A DNA stretch of 42,413 nt from Ruminococcus sp. UBA3855 (GCA_002392545.1 DGHF01000036.1:1-42413); one strand, 5' to 3'; positions 16,405-26,274 are shown, numbered from the stretch's first letter. Notes: generated by a model from the letters alone, not told the origin. Translations and numbers: made by a program.

Positions 16405-17975
16405 TTTTCTAACAGCTCCTCTCTGACTTCCGCAACATTTTTATGAAATTCATTTCCTTTTTCCGTCCATTCTCCGAGTAATTCGTCACGCACTTCGGAG
16501 ACATTCTCATGAAATTCCTGTAACTCAGACTGGAATTTCTCTTTTTTCTTTTTGAGGTATTCTTCCGCCTCTGCAAAGTTTTCCTGCATACCGGACAAAT
16601 TTTCCTGCCAGTTCAGGCGGTTTCTGGTGATATTATCCTGAATTCCGGTTCTGAGGGCTTTCGGGAAATGGAACACGTCATAGAATGCATCCATCACATC
16701 AGTTGTTACATTCAGGAATTTATCTGATTTGCCGTTTCTGCGTGGTTTGAGTTTTCCGGCGTGTTTCATTTCCAAGACAACCTGATAACGGTCAACAGCC
16801 TGCATGACACTATCATGCCATGAGATATAAATTTCATTCATGGCATTCTGACCGACTTCACGCATTTTGTCGGGATTTTTGGAAAGTTCCATCAGCAAGC
16901 GAGCCATTGAACCGCTTGTTTCTGCGACAGTATAGCCGTTTCTGCCGTGGGTGATTCCCTCAGCGGCGCATGAACCATCAATTAAAACGCTTGCCAAACC
17001 ACAAGCCGCCGCTTCACGGACAACAATTCCATTTGTGTCGTATGTTGACGGAAACAGGAATAAATCTGCCCTTGTATTCCATGCACGGAGTCGCTCACGG
17101 TCATATACTGCGCCTGTGAAAATGACTTTTCCGGCTTTTTGGTTGCCTTTTTCGCTGGTGATTGTTCCGTCCGGCTGACGGATGTCGAGGGAAATGCCGT
17201 ATTCTCTCAAAGTCTGCTGTAATTCCGGAGCATCTACACCAGAGCCAATCAATACCATTCTGTAATCCATGCCGTTTTCAGAAAGTTCGTGCATGGCATC
17301 AATAATTAAAGGCAAGCCCTTGTATTTGATGATTCTCCCCACGAACAAAAACATAGGCACATTTTCGGGAAGGTCATATTCCTTGACAGTATCCTGCACG
17401 AAATCCGGTTCTGAAATGCCTTTCGCAAAATCGACACCGTTCGAAACAACCCGAATGTCTCCTTCATAGCCTAATGAATGCAGATTGTCTCCTGCACCGT
17501 GGCTGACCGTCCAGACTTCATCACAAGCAGAGATATTTGTTACCATTGCTTTGATGGCTTCTTTGCGGATTTTTTCGGACTTCATCGCCCTTGCAATATC
17601 AACATCATATTTCGTGTGGTAGGTGAAAATCACAGGTGCATCAGTCTCATTCCGGAGAATCCGCCCCATGACTGCCGAAACTGCCGGACAATGCACATGA
17701 ATAATATCCGGCTCAAACTGCGCCATTTCCGAAATGGCTTTCATGGCAAGAGGGTTTCCGGCTCTGTAACCGTCTGCAATTTCCGGAAGCTTAAAGCTCT
17801 TGTATGGTACAACCGGATACGGATAAATTGAATAATCCGTATCAGGATATTCCGGCACTCCTACCATGACACGGGCTTTTTGTGTTTCGGTCATGATTTC
17901 GGCATAATTTTTCACAACTGTGACAATTCCGTCCAGAAGCGGAGGAAATGAGTCATTCAGTAAACATACTTTCAC
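16383..17975 (-). CDS. GT4-family glycosyltransferase with C-terminal coiled-coil tail
   Basis: This 530-aa protein is a GT-B fold glycosyltransferase resembling those that glucosylate diacylglycerol or phosphatidylinositol. The N-terminal domain begins VCLLNDSFPPLLDGI. The donor domain shows FVGRIIKYKGLPLI, GSGVDAPELQ and the E-x7-E signature region (STYDTNGIVVREAAACGL). After about residue 400 a tail of about 130 residues rich in E, K and Q contains two near repeats, EFHENVSEVRDELLGEWT and EFHKNVAEVREELLEKWT, a probable amphipathic helix for membrane contact. The start is GTG, with GGGGAG upstream. Its promoter is divergent from that of the cardiolipin synthase, supporting a membrane-lipid role. 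Confidence 0.88.
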   Translation of the reverse strand: MKVCLLNDSFPPLLDGIVTVVKNYAEIMTETQKARVMVGVPEYPDTDYSIYPYPVVPYKSFKLPEIADGYRAGNPLAMKAISEMAQFEPDIIHVHCPAVSAVMGRILRNETDAPVIFTYHTKYDVDIARAMKSEKIRKEAIKAMVTNISACDEVWTVSHGAGDNLHSLGYEGDIRVVSNGVDFAKGISEPDFVQDTVKEYDLPENVPMFLFVGRIIKYKGLPLIIDAMHELSENGMDYRMVLIGSGVDAPELQQTLREYGISLDIRQPDGTITSEKGNQKAGKVIFTGAVYDRERLRAWNTRADLFLFPSTYDTNGIVVREAAACGLASVLIDGSCAAEGITHGRNGYTVAETSGSMARLLMELSKNPDKMREVGQNAMNEIYISWHDSVMQAVDRYQVVLEMKHAGKLKPRRNGKSDKFLNVTTDVMDAFYDVFHFPKALRTGIQDNITRNRLNWQENLSGMQENFAEAEEYLKKKKEKFQSELQEFHENVSEVRDELLGEWTEKGNEFHKNVAEVREELLEKWTGSKK

Positions 17976-18044
17976 GTAAAATCAACTCCCCTTGTAAAAA
18001 TTAAAGATTCCTCACATGTTTCAGCTTATTATCAGCTACTTTCC

Positions 18045-18073
18045 ATTATAGCATAGTTTTCAGCGTTTTGCAA
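18045..18073 (-). promoter_or_regulatory. Promoter of the GT4-GH13 operon
   Basis: On the minus strand TTGCAA (18068-18073) and TATAAT (18045-18050) have a 17-base spacer. The two divergent promoters are only seven bases apart at their -35 ends, so a shared regulator is possible. Confidence 0.75.
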
Positions 18074-18080
18074 GGCGGTA

Positions 18081-18109
18081 TTGACATATTTTCAGAAATA
18101 TGTTACAAT
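18081..18109 (+). promoter_or_regulatory. Promoter of the cardiolipin synthase gene
   Basis: TTGACA at 18081-18086 and TACAAT at 18104-18109 have a 17-base spacer, about 38 bases before the ATG. Confidence 0.8.
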
Positions 18110-18146
18110 GAAAACAAGTTAAACGTTTTCAGAAAGGGTGGAGACG

Positions 18147-19721
18147 ATGAAAAACGAACAGAGTAAAATTCTCCGGCTTTTGCCGAAAAAAAGAAAGGGC
18201 TTGACAAAGTTTATATTCAGCCGTACATTGTTGATTGTTTTGCTGATTATCGTGCAAATAATGGTAATTTTGAGCTTTTACAAATGGTTTAAACAATATA
18301 TGCCACATTTCGAAGTATTTCAGGCTGTTTTCTCGATTTCAATGGTATTTTATCTGTTCAGTTCGGATATGGATTCTTCTGCAAAGCTCACATGGATGAT
18401 GCTCATTACCCTTGCACCCATTCCAGCAACATTTTTTTTGTGGTACACACAAACAGATGTCGGTCAGCGTTCATTGCGTGACCGTTTCGATTATCTGGTA
18501 GACCAAACCAGAGAAGCACTTCCACAGAATCCCGATACCATCCGGAGAGCCTCGGAATTAGACTCCTGCACAGATGATTTGTGTCATTACCTCAACCATA
18601 TGGGCTGTTTTCCGTTGTTCGAAAATACAGAAGTGACTTATTTCCCATCTGGTGAAGCCAAATTTGAAGTACTTTTGGAGAAGCTGAAAAAGGCGGAAAA
18701 ATTTATTTTCTTGGAATATTTCATCATTGATGAGGGCTATATGTGGGGGAGTATCCTGCAAATTCTCGCAGAAAAGGCGAAATTGGGCGTGGAAGTGCGT
18801 GTGATGTATGACGGAATGTGCGAAGTCACAACACTTTCCTATGATTACCCTGAACGAATGAAACGCTTCGGAATTCAATGTAAGGCTTTTTCCCCGTTGC
18901 GTCCCTTTTTGTCAACGCATTACAATTACCGTGACCACCGGAAAATTCTGGTGATTGATGGGAAAGTCGGTTTCAGTGGCGGTGTGAATCTGGCGGATGA
19001 GTATATCAATTACATTGAGCGTTTCGGACATTGGAAAGATACCGCCGTCATGCTCGAAGGTGATGCGGTCAGCAGTCTGACACTGCTTTTCCTGCAAATG
19101 TGGAATCTGACAGAGACAAACCCCATTTTTGAGCCGTATCTGGCATTGCCGGACGAAAAGCCGGAACATCCTTCCGGAATGGTCATGCCTTATGGGGATT
19201 GCCCGCTTGACGGAAAGAGAGTCGGGGAAAGTGTGTATATGGACATTCTCAACCGTGCGGAACGGTATGTGCATATTATGACCCCTTATCTGATTCTTGA
19301 TGATGAATTGCAGAATTGCTTGAAATTTGCAGCTCGTCGGGGGGTGGATGTGAGAATTATTTTACCAGGTATCCCTGATAAAAAATTAGCGTATTCCCTC
19401 GCAAAGACACATTATAAATTTCTCACACAGGCAGGTGTCAAAATTTATGAATATACCCCCGGTTTTGTTCATGCAAAAGTGTTTGTGAGTGACAATGTCA
19501 AAGCCGTTGTGGGGACGATTAACCTTGATTATCGCAGTCTGTACCATCATTTTGAATGTGCAGTGTATATGCACCATACAGACTGCATTCCCTCAATTGA
19601 AGAGGATTTTATGAGGACTTTGCAGAAATGCCGGACAGTCACCCCCGAAAGCATCCGGAATGAGACGCTTTTTTATAAGGTTGCAGGAAAAATTATGAAA
19701 CTGATTGCCCCCTTGATGTAG
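18147..19721 (+). CDS. cls: Cardiolipin synthase (phospholipase D superfamily)
   Basis: This 524-aa membrane enzyme condenses two phosphatidylglycerols into cardiolipin and glycerol. Three hydrophobic segments occupy the first 100 residues (about 26-45, 60-72 and 85-100). Two HxKxxxxD catalytic motifs follow: HRKILVID at 264-271 and HAKVFVSD beginning at about 442, each with the downstream GG or N residues of the family (GFSGGVNL, GTINLDYRS). The ATG at 18147 fits the AAGGGTGGAG ribosome site; a GTG nine bases earlier lies inside that site. Length is normal. Confidence 0.95.
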   Translation: MKNEQSKILRLLPKKRKGLTKFIFSRTLLIVLLIIVQIMVILSFYKWFKQYMPHFEVFQAVFSISMVFYLFSSDMDSSAKLTWMMLITLAPIPATFFLWYTQTDVGQRSLRDRFDYLVDQTREALPQNPDTIRRASELDSCTDDLCHYLNHMGCFPLFENTEVTYFPSGEAKFEVLLEKLKKAEKFIFLEYFIIDEGYMWGSILQILAEKAKLGVEVRVMYDGMCEVTTLSYDYPERMKRFGIQCKAFSPLRPFLSTHYNYRDHRKILVIDGKVGFSGGVNLADEYINYIERFGHWKDTAVMLEGDAVSSLTLLFLQMWNLTETNPIFEPYLALPDEKPEHPSGMVMPYGDCPLDGKRVGESVYMDILNRAERYVHIMTPYLILDDELQNCLKFAARRGVDVRIILPGIPDKKLAYSLAKTHYKFLTQAGVKIYEYTPGFVHAKVFVSDNVKAVVGTINLDYRSLYHHFECAVYMHHTDCIPSIEEDFMRTLQKCRTVTPESIRNETLFYKVAGKIMKLIAPLM

Positions 19722-19793
19722 GGTAAAAAAATTTTGTAACGTTTCTTTTTTTTTGTGGGAAATGCTGAAAATCCGTCAGAATGTTTCACAGTC

Positions 19794-19822
19794 TTGCAAT
19801 TTTCGGGAAAACGTGCTATAAT
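19794..19822 (+). promoter_or_regulatory. Promoter of the wall-repeat/dockerin gene
   Basis: TTGCAA at 19794-19799 and TATAAT at 19817-19822 have a 17-base spacer, 53 bases before the ATG. Confidence 0.8.
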
Positions 19823-19875
19823 ATTGGCAACAATTGATATTTTCAGAGAAAGAGAAATTTCAGTGAGGTGAATTC

Positions 19876-22293
19876 ATGAACCGAAAAAAAAGGAATGCAG
19901 TCATCACAGCCGTGCTTGTTTGCGGAATGCTTCTGACTGCGCCATTGAATGCATGGGCGGAAGAAGTTTCTGAGCCGGAAACTCCTGTCGAGGAGGAAAC
20001 TCCCCCCACCGAAGAAACACCAGAGGAACAGCCCACAGAGCCCGAAACTCCCCAAAAATCCACGGCTTTACAGCGTCCCTCTGATATGATTGTTTATGAT
20101 GAGGAGGAAAGAGCCTACATTCCCGAAAACGACGGCAGAAAAATTGGAAAATTTACACTTTCCCCCAATTTCATGGTGGGTGACGTGAACCCAGACAATG
20201 CTGTTGATGCGACAGATGCAGCCTTGATTCTGGAAGCGGTTGCCAAAAGTGGTGCATCTGGTGAACAGCCGGAAACATTTCTCCCCCTTGACGAGGAAAG
20301 TCAAAGATTTCAGCCGTCGGATGCGCTGTTATTTGCGGATGCCGACGAAAGCGGAGGTTTGGACGCTTCGGATGCATCTATAATTTTGATTTACAGTGCC
20401 ATGCAGGGAAGCGGTGAGGACATTCCGCCGATGGGTGAAAAAACATTCTTTGCGGATGGTGACGGATTTCTGCAAAGAGGACTGTTTCAGGACGGCGAAA
20501 ACAGTTACTATGCGGACGAAGATTATCAGCTTTGTTACGGATGGCAGGAAATTGACGGAAAATATCATTACTTTCAGGAAGACGGCTCACAGATTGCCAC
20601 AGGATGGCAGAAAATCGGAGAAGATACATACTATTTTGATGAAAACGGAAGTTCCGCCCGAAATGTCTGGATGTACAGGGACAGAAAGAAAGTTTACCTT
20701 GATGTGAATGGCGTTCTCCGAAGCGGTTTGGTTGTCCTCAATCACAATACTTATTATATCACAGATGACGGAATTGCAAAGGGCTGGTTTGATGATAACG
20801 GCAATATGCGTTATTTCGACGAAGACGGCATTATGCAGACAGGTTTACTTGAGATTGACGGACAAATTTATTATATCAATGAAGAGGGCATCCGCCAGAC
20901 AGGCTGGCTGTTAATCAATGGGAAACTCTGTTTCTTCTATTATCAGGCTGGATATATGGCGAGGGGCTGGAATCCGACCAATCTGGGCAACTGCTATTTT
21001 GATGAGGAAACCGGAGAACTGCAAACCGGATTTTTCACCGTGGACGAAAAAACATATTATGCTGGAGAAGACGGCATTGTTTTGACAGGTCTCCAGACCA
21101 TTGACGAAAAGCAATATGATTTTGACGAATCCGGAGTCATGCAGACCGGATTTATCACAATGGAAAACGGTCTGATGTATTTCGACAGTCAGGGCATTTT
21201 ACAAACAGGCTGGTTTGACCTTGAAGATGGCAGACATTACAGTGACGAAAATGGTGTGATTCATCTGGGCTGGATGGAGACAGAGGACGGAACATATTAT
21301 TTCAGCGGTGAAACCGGTGTCATGCTGACGGGCATTGCAAAGACAGAAGATGCAATGTATTGTTTTGATGAAAACGGTATCTTGTATTCCGGTGAATCGG
21401 GGTGGATAGATTATCTTGATTCACGCTGTTACCGCCTTGAAAATGGGCAGATTCTCACGGGTTGGAATGAGATTGAGGGAGTTCGTTATTATTTGGATGA
21501 TAATGGTGCTGTTTGCAATGGTTGGAAGTTGCTTGATGATAACCGTTATTACCTTACTGACAGTGTTCCCGCTGTTGGCTGGACAACCATTGAGGGCAGT
21601 CGGTATTACTTCTTTGAAGACGGAAGAATGGCAACAGGCTGGCTTGATTGGGATGGAAAGCGTTATTTCTTCAATTTCGACGGTTTGTTACAGACAGGTT
21701 GGAAGACTCTTGACGGAAATTGCTATTATTTCACTTCAACAGGTGTTATGCGCACTGGCTGGGTTACCATTGACGGCAATCAGTACTATTTTGATGAAAA
21801 TGGTGTGATGCAGACAAATTGTGAAATCAATGGAATGTATCTGGATGAGAATGGGCTGGTAATGTCTGCATTGCTTCACACCAATAAAGAACGTGCAAAA
21901 GCCGCTCTTGAAAAATATGGTACAAGTGTTTCTGGTATTTATAACTATGTACAAGCTACTAATCATTACCGTTATACAGAAGCCACAAAAACTATTGAGC
22001 AATTGAATAGTGTTGGTTGGCTTTCATTGGTTGATTATGCAATGCAGAATTATTATTGTGTTTGCTATTATATGGCGGCAAAAATGGATTTTGTTCTTCG
22101 TGAAGCTGGTTATCAGTGCAGAATTGTTCATGCTACTCATGGTTCAGGTGACCACTACTGGAATCAGATTTATATTAACGGTGCATGGACAAACTACGAC
22201 TGCACCAATGGCTATGCAAATTATAGCTGGAATAGAATTGTTGCTGCCGGAAATTATGAATTTCTTGGTTATGTCATTCCGACATATCAATAA
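19876..22293 (+). CDS. Secreted dockerin protein with wall-binding repeats and transglutaminase-like domain
   Basis: This 805-aa protein has four parts. A signal peptide (about 1-28, NAWA) is followed by an acidic proline/threonine linker. A type I dockerin lies at about 101-177 (GDVNPDNAVDATDAALIL and FADADESGGLDASDASIIL). About twenty aromatic-glycine repeats (GWQEIDGKYHYF, GWFDDNGNMRYFDEDG and so on) of the cell-wall/choline-binding type span about 190-655. The C-terminal domain (about 670-805) looks like a transglutaminase-type cysteine peptidase, with Cys in NYYCVCYYMA, His in SGDHYWNQI and Asp in TNYDCTNG. It could sit on the wall through the repeats while docking to a cohesin. The catalytic reaction is unknown; hydrolysis or crosslinking is likely. 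Confidence 0.88.
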   Translation: MNRKKRNAVITAVLVCGMLLTAPLNAWAEEVSEPETPVEEETPPTEETPEEQPTEPETPQKSTALQRPSDMIVYDEEERAYIPENDGRKIGKFTLSPNFMVGDVNPDNAVDATDAALILEAVAKSGASGEQPETFLPLDEESQRFQPSDALLFADADESGGLDASDASIILIYSAMQGSGEDIPPMGEKTFFADGDGFLQRGLFQDGENSYYADEDYQLCYGWQEIDGKYHYFQEDGSQIATGWQKIGEDTYYFDENGSSARNVWMYRDRKKVYLDVNGVLRSGLVVLNHNTYYITDDGIAKGWFDDNGNMRYFDEDGIMQTGLLEIDGQIYYINEEGIRQTGWLLINGKLCFFYYQAGYMARGWNPTNLGNCYFDEETGELQTGFFTVDEKTYYAGEDGIVLTGLQTIDEKQYDFDESGVMQTGFITMENGLMYFDSQGILQTGWFDLEDGRHYSDENGVIHLGWMETEDGTYYFSGETGVMLTGIAKTEDAMYCFDENGILYSGESGWIDYLDSRCYRLENGQILTGWNEIEGVRYYLDDNGAVCNGWKLLDDNRYYLTDSVPAVGWTTIEGSRYYFFEDGRMATGWLDWDGKRYFFNFDGLLQTGWKTLDGNCYYFTSTGVMRTGWVTIDGNQYYFDENGVMQTNCEINGMYLDENGLVMSALLHTNKERAKAALEKYGTSVSGIYNYVQATNHYRYTEATKTIEQLNSVGWLSLVDYAMQNYYCVCYYMAAKMDFVLREAGYQCRIVHATHGSGDHYWNQIYINGAWTNYDCTNGYANYSWNRIVAAGNYEFLGYVIPTYQ

Positions 22294-22327
22294 ATAAATA
22301 TGATAAATAGAGAAAGGATTTTTAAGG

Positions 22328-23284
22328 ATGAAAAGATTCTATGAAGTGACTGCTATTGTTGGTACGTTGTTGATGAGTACCGGACTTGTTGCCTGCGGTA
22401 CAACAGCGGAAAATGTCACAAGAACCGACATGGGGCAAACGGAAGCAACGACTGTTGTCAAAATCCAGCTTGCGGATGAAGACCTTGGAGAAACAACGGA
22501 AACCACTGTTTCTGAAACAGTCGCTGTGACAGAAACTGTTTCAGAAACTGCTGATACAGCCGAAACAGCTGAAAATCCCGAAAATGCTGAAACAACTGCT
22601 GCTGTTGTCACAACCGCTGCGCCTGTTGCCACCACTGCAAAGGCAACCACCGCCAAACCTGCCGCCACAGCTGCCAGAACTCCCAGCCGTTCGGCACAAC
22701 AACCGGCGGCAACTCAACAGCCAGCAGCCACTCAACAGCCCGATTCACAGCCAGACCCTCCAGCTCCCGACCCTGAGCCAGAGCCTACACCTACTCCGAC
22801 CGAACCTGTCAACGATATTCCCCCTGAACCAGAGCCATTGGATGAACCTCTTCCCACTGCTCCGCCTGTTGTAGCGGTAACAGGGGATGAATTGACTTTC
22901 GTATATAATGGTCAGTCTCTCATGCTCAAACAGAGTGCAGATGCCTTTGTATCGGCAAATCCTCCGGCTCAAGAACCCCTTGAAGCTCCTAGTTGCCTTG
23001 GAAACGGCACGGATGTGAATTATTATTACAATGATTTCACTATCTATGTATGGAAAGATGAAAACGGAGTTTCACAGACTACCGGCATTCAGATTAAGGG
23101 TGCAGGGGCATCCACCAACAGAGGTATTTCAGTCGGTTCGACGGCAGATGACGTTGTAGCAGCTTATGGCAGTCTGTATACACAGCAGGGAAGTTACTAT
23201 GTTTATAATTATAATGATTGCAGTTTACGTTTCACTATTGATAACGGAACTGTAACAGAAATCATGTATGATTACCCAATGTAA
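22328..23284 (+). CDS. Surface lipoprotein with Thr/Pro-rich stalk
   Basis: This 318-aa protein has a type II signal peptide with lipobox LVAC (Cys at about 23). A long low-complexity stalk follows, rich in T, E, A and P (about 30-180; ATTAKPAATA, QPDPPAPDPEPEP). The C-terminal globular domain of about 130 residues (ELTFVYNGQSLML to IMYDYPM) has tyrosine-rich strands and a VGSTADDVVAAYG segment, which resembles small beta-rich modules of Gram-positive lipoproteins. The family is not recognised. It follows the dockerin/transglutaminase gene by 34 bp with an AAAGGA site and no clear terminator between, so they may be co-transcribed. Confidence 0.8.
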   Translation: MKRFYEVTAIVGTLLMSTGLVACGTTAENVTRTDMGQTEATTVVKIQLADEDLGETTETTVSETVAVTETVSETADTAETAENPENAETTAAVVTTAAPVATTAKATTAKPAATAARTPSRSAQQPAATQQPAATQQPDSQPDPPAPDPEPEPTPTPTEPVNDIPPEPEPLDEPLPTAPPVVAVTGDELTFVYNGQSLMLKQSADAFVSANPPAQEPLEAPSCLGNGTDVNYYYNDFTIYVWKDENGVSQTTGIQIKGAGASTNRGISVGSTADDVVAAYGSLYTQQGSYYVYNYNDCSLRFTIDNGTVTEIMYDYPM

Positions 23285-23304
23285 TGGATGAGGAATAAAA
23301 AATT

Positions 23305-24738
23305 ATGGTATTCAGCAGTACAACATTTTTGTTTATATTTCTTCCGGCGGTGCTGATTCTGTATTATCTGATACCGGAAAAACACTGTCGGAATGCATTG
23401 CTGATTCTGGTGAGTCTGGTATTTTATGCCTATGGTGAGCCGTCTGTTGTGGTGTTGATGGTGATTTCCATTCTGGCAAATTATGTCTTCGGGCTGATGA
23501 TGGCAGGGAAAAAACACATCCGCATCATGGGGCTTGTGTTCTCGGTTATCTGGAATTTAGAATTATTATGTATGTATAAATATGCTGGCTTTTTCACGGA
23601 AACTATCAATCATTTACCATTTGTGACGCTTCCCATTCCAGAAGTGAAATTGCCGATTGGAATTTCATTTTTCACGTTTCAGGCGATGTCCTATGTCATT
23701 GACGTTTACAGGGGAGATATTCAAATTCAGAAAAACCCCTTCAAATTGCTGTTATATATCACATTGTTTCCGCAGTTGATAGCAGGACCTATTGTGAAAT
23801 ACAAGGACATTGAAAATCAGCTCTCGGAAAGACCGATTGATTTCGAACAGACTGCACAGGGAATCCGGCGGTTTATTATCGGAGTTGCCAAAAAATTGAT
23901 AATTGCTGATACAGTCGCAGTGATGGCGGATTCTGCTTTTGCAATGGAAAATGAAAAACTGATTTGTTCCTGTGCGTGGTTAGGTGCAGTCTGCTATACA
24001 TTGCAGATATACTTTGATTTCAGCGGTTACAGTGACATGGCACTTGGACTGGGGAAAATGTTCGGTTTCACGTTTAAGGAGAATTTCAACTATCCCTATT
24101 GTTCGGGGAGTGTGACGGAATTCTGGAGAAGATGGCATATTTCCCTTTCAACATGGTTCAAAGAATATTTATACATCCCCCTCGGCGGAAACCGCAAAGG
24201 CAAGGGGAGAACCATTATCAATAAATGGATTGTCTTTTTCCTGACAGGATTATGGCACGGCGCATCATGGACATTTGTTATCTGGGGATTGCTGAACGGT
24301 GCATTTCTCACATTGGAAAGCCTTATTCCGAAAGACAGATTCAAGAGGAATTTCTTCATTGACATTCTGAAACATATTTACTGTATGGGTGCAGTGGTAT
24401 TGTGTTTTGTGGTGTTCCGTGCGCATGATATGACACAGGCTTTGTCATTCTGGAAAGCAATGTTTGGATTCAGTCCGGCAGAGATGGCACAGCGTGAAAT
24501 TTCATTCAGTCTGATGACCATGCAATTAAATCCGCTGTTCCTTTTGACGTTGGGAATGGCAGTGATTTTTACATTCCCTGTCAAGCCGTGGATAGAAAGC
24601 AAGTTACAAACCGCCGGACAAAAGACACAGAAAACATTTGATGTGCTGGCTTATATGGGTTCAATGGCATTATTTGGAATTTGCCTGTTGTATCTTTCGT
24701 CGGGTGCATACAGTCCGTTCATTTATCTGAATTTCTGA
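23305..24738 (+). CDS. MBOAT O-acyltransferase, AlgI/DltB-like
   Basis: This 477-aa polytopic membrane protein of the MBOAT family moves acyl (often acetyl) groups across the membrane to an extracellular polymer. Typical segments are FFTFQAMSYVIDVYRG, IAGPIVKY, FDFSGYSDMALGLGKMFGF, EFWRRWHISLSTWFKEYLYIPLGGNRKG, and the catalytic-histidine strand TGLWHGASWTFVIWG. An ATG at 23305 follows a weak AGGA site. The next gene encodes a DHHW/AlgX-type protein that overlaps the same process, a common AlgI-AlgX arrangement. The polymer acylated is unknown. Confidence 0.94.
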   Translation: MVFSSTTFLFIFLPAVLILYYLIPEKHCRNALLILVSLVFYAYGEPSVVVLMVISILANYVFGLMMAGKKHIRIMGLVFSVIWNLELLCMYKYAGFFTETINHLPFVTLPIPEVKLPIGISFFTFQAMSYVIDVYRGDIQIQKNPFKLLLYITLFPQLIAGPIVKYKDIENQLSERPIDFEQTAQGIRRFIIGVAKKLIIADTVAVMADSAFAMENEKLICSCAWLGAVCYTLQIYFDFSGYSDMALGLGKMFGFTFKENFNYPYCSGSVTEFWRRWHISLSTWFKEYLYIPLGGNRKGKGRTIINKWIVFFLTGLWHGASWTFVIWGLLNGAFLTLESLIPKDRFKRNFFIDILKHIYCMGAVVLCFVVFRAHDMTQALSFWKAMFGFSPAEMAQREISFSLMTMQLNPLFLLTLGMAVIFTFPVKPWIESKLQTAGQKTQKTFDVLAYMGSMALFGICLLYLSSGAYSPFIYLNF

Positions 24739-24748
24739 GGTGGCAGGC

Positions 24749-26236
24749 ATGAAGAAACAAAAAAAGATGAAGGCAGTCAAAAAATGGCATTTGGCTTATT
24801 GTCTGGCATTTGTGGCGGTTTGTGCCGTTCCGTCTGTCATGATGCTGATTCCGTCAAAAGCAAAGGCGGACAGTTCAGCCGAAAAGCGGGTTCTTGCAAA
24901 AATGCCGTCCCTGCAAAATGAAGACGGTTCTCTGAATGAGGATTTCGGGGACGAGTTCACAGCTTATGTTTCTGACCATTTCGGATTCCGTCAGGAACTG
25001 GCAGATATTGACAGCCGGATGAAAAGCAAATTATTTCAGACTTCTTCTGAAAAAGATGTCATTATCGGGAAAGACGGATGGTTGTATTATACCCCTACAC
25101 AAGACGATTACGTCAACAATCCGACCATTTCCGAACATGGTATTCAGAATATTGTCTATAATCTGAAAATGTTGCAGGATTACACCCAAAGCAAGGGCGC
25201 AAAATTTCTGACGGCAATCGTTCCGAATAAAAATACTGTTTATCCGGAATATATGCCGGATTATGTCAGACCAGCACAACAAAACGGCAACCTTGAAAAT
25301 TTAAGCAATGCCATTCAGGGAACGGATATTTCTTTCCTGAATCTGGCAGATGTGTTAATTCCTGCCAAAGGCGAAAACCCGACACCAATTTATTACCAGA
25401 CAGACACCCATTGGAACAATACCGGCGCATTGATAGGCTATCGGGCAATGATGGGGAAAATCAAAACTCTTTACTCAAATTATGAGAATTCCAATTATGT
25501 CACCGAACCTGCACATGAGGGCGATTTGTGGAAAATGCTTTATCCCACTTCCGAAGAATTGGAAAACGAAAATATTTATGATATGGAATTCAGTTTCGAA
25601 TATCAGGGACTTTACCGAAGCGCAGACGATATTTTGATTACTACCCTCAACACCAGTCAGGAATCGACAGACAGTCTTCTAATGTTCCGTGATTCGTTCG
25701 GAGCTGGCATTATTCCCTATTTTTCTGAACAATTCCGATTGGCGAAGTATTCAAGGGCTGTTCCGTATACATTCTATGATATGGAGTCAGAGGAATATCA
25801 TGCTGTCATTGTGGAGATTGTCGAAAGAAATATCAGCCGTTTGCAGGAAAGTGCACCCGTCCACGGTGCGCCCTATGCGGAGAATGTGCCTGAAATTTCC
25901 AGCGATTCAATGAAAATTACCTCTGCATCTATTGAGGATTTCAATGGTGCTTATGTCCATGTATTTGGTGCGTTTGACATTCCCGAAACACCCACCGGAA
26001 TGGAACATTATTTTGTCACCATGACGGACGATTCCGGAAAAAGCGTTTCCTATCTCGCCTATCACTGCTATGAAAAAGACAAGATTTCCGAAGATTCCGC
26101 CAATTGTAAGGATAATGGCTATTCTCTCTACATTCCCACCCCTGATTTATCTTCCGGACAGCATTATTCTCTTACATTGACCATACAGGGAAATGATTCT
26201 TGCTATGGCTGTGCGATTGGCGAATTTACTACATAA
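24749..26236 (+). CDS. DHHW/AlgX-like SGNH-type protein, partner of the MBOAT acyltransferase
   Basis: This 495-aa protein has one N-terminal membrane helix (about 12-32) and a large extracytoplasmic domain. Its core carries the Asp-x-His-Trp motif (YQTDTHWNNTG) and a serine in LLMFRDSFGAG, the expected catalytic parts of the DHHW/AlgJ-AlgX group that transfers the acyl group to polysaccharide. A sequence DVIIGKDGWLYY near the start is also typical. The C-terminal part (about 385-495) looks like a beta-sandwich add-on. The ATG at 24749 is preferred over an upstream GTG because GAGGTGG precedes it. A terminator follows the stop. Confidence 0.9.
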   Translation: MKKQKKMKAVKKWHLAYCLAFVAVCAVPSVMMLIPSKAKADSSAEKRVLAKMPSLQNEDGSLNEDFGDEFTAYVSDHFGFRQELADIDSRMKSKLFQTSSEKDVIIGKDGWLYYTPTQDDYVNNPTISEHGIQNIVYNLKMLQDYTQSKGAKFLTAIVPNKNTVYPEYMPDYVRPAQQNGNLENLSNAIQGTDISFLNLADVLIPAKGENPTPIYYQTDTHWNNTGALIGYRAMMGKIKTLYSNYENSNYVTEPAHEGDLWKMLYPTSEELENENIYDMEFSFEYQGLYRSADDILITTLNTSQESTDSLLMFRDSFGAGIIPYFSEQFRLAKYSRAVPYTFYDMESEEYHAVIVEIVERNISRLQESAPVHGAPYAENVPEISSDSMKITSASIEDFNGAYVHVFGAFDIPETPTGMEHYFVTMTDDSGKSVSYLAYHCYEKDKISEDSANCKDNGYSLYIPTPDLSSGQHYSLTLTIQGNDSCYGCAIGEFTT

Positions 26237-26244
26237 TTTCAGAG

Positions 26245-26274
26245 AAAAAGCAGACAATTTTTTGCCTGCTTTTT
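26245..26274 (+). terminator. Intrinsic terminator after the acyltransferase pair
   Basis: AAAAAGCAG pairs perfectly with CTGCTTTTT across a twelve-base loop, nine bases past the stop codon. The T-run is part of the stem and continues as TTTTGTTTT. Confidence 0.8.

Noticed and set aside
22339..22874. Open frames within the lipoprotein stalk
   Set aside because: Low-complexity T/A/P codons leave several frames open; only the lipobox-containing frame makes sense.
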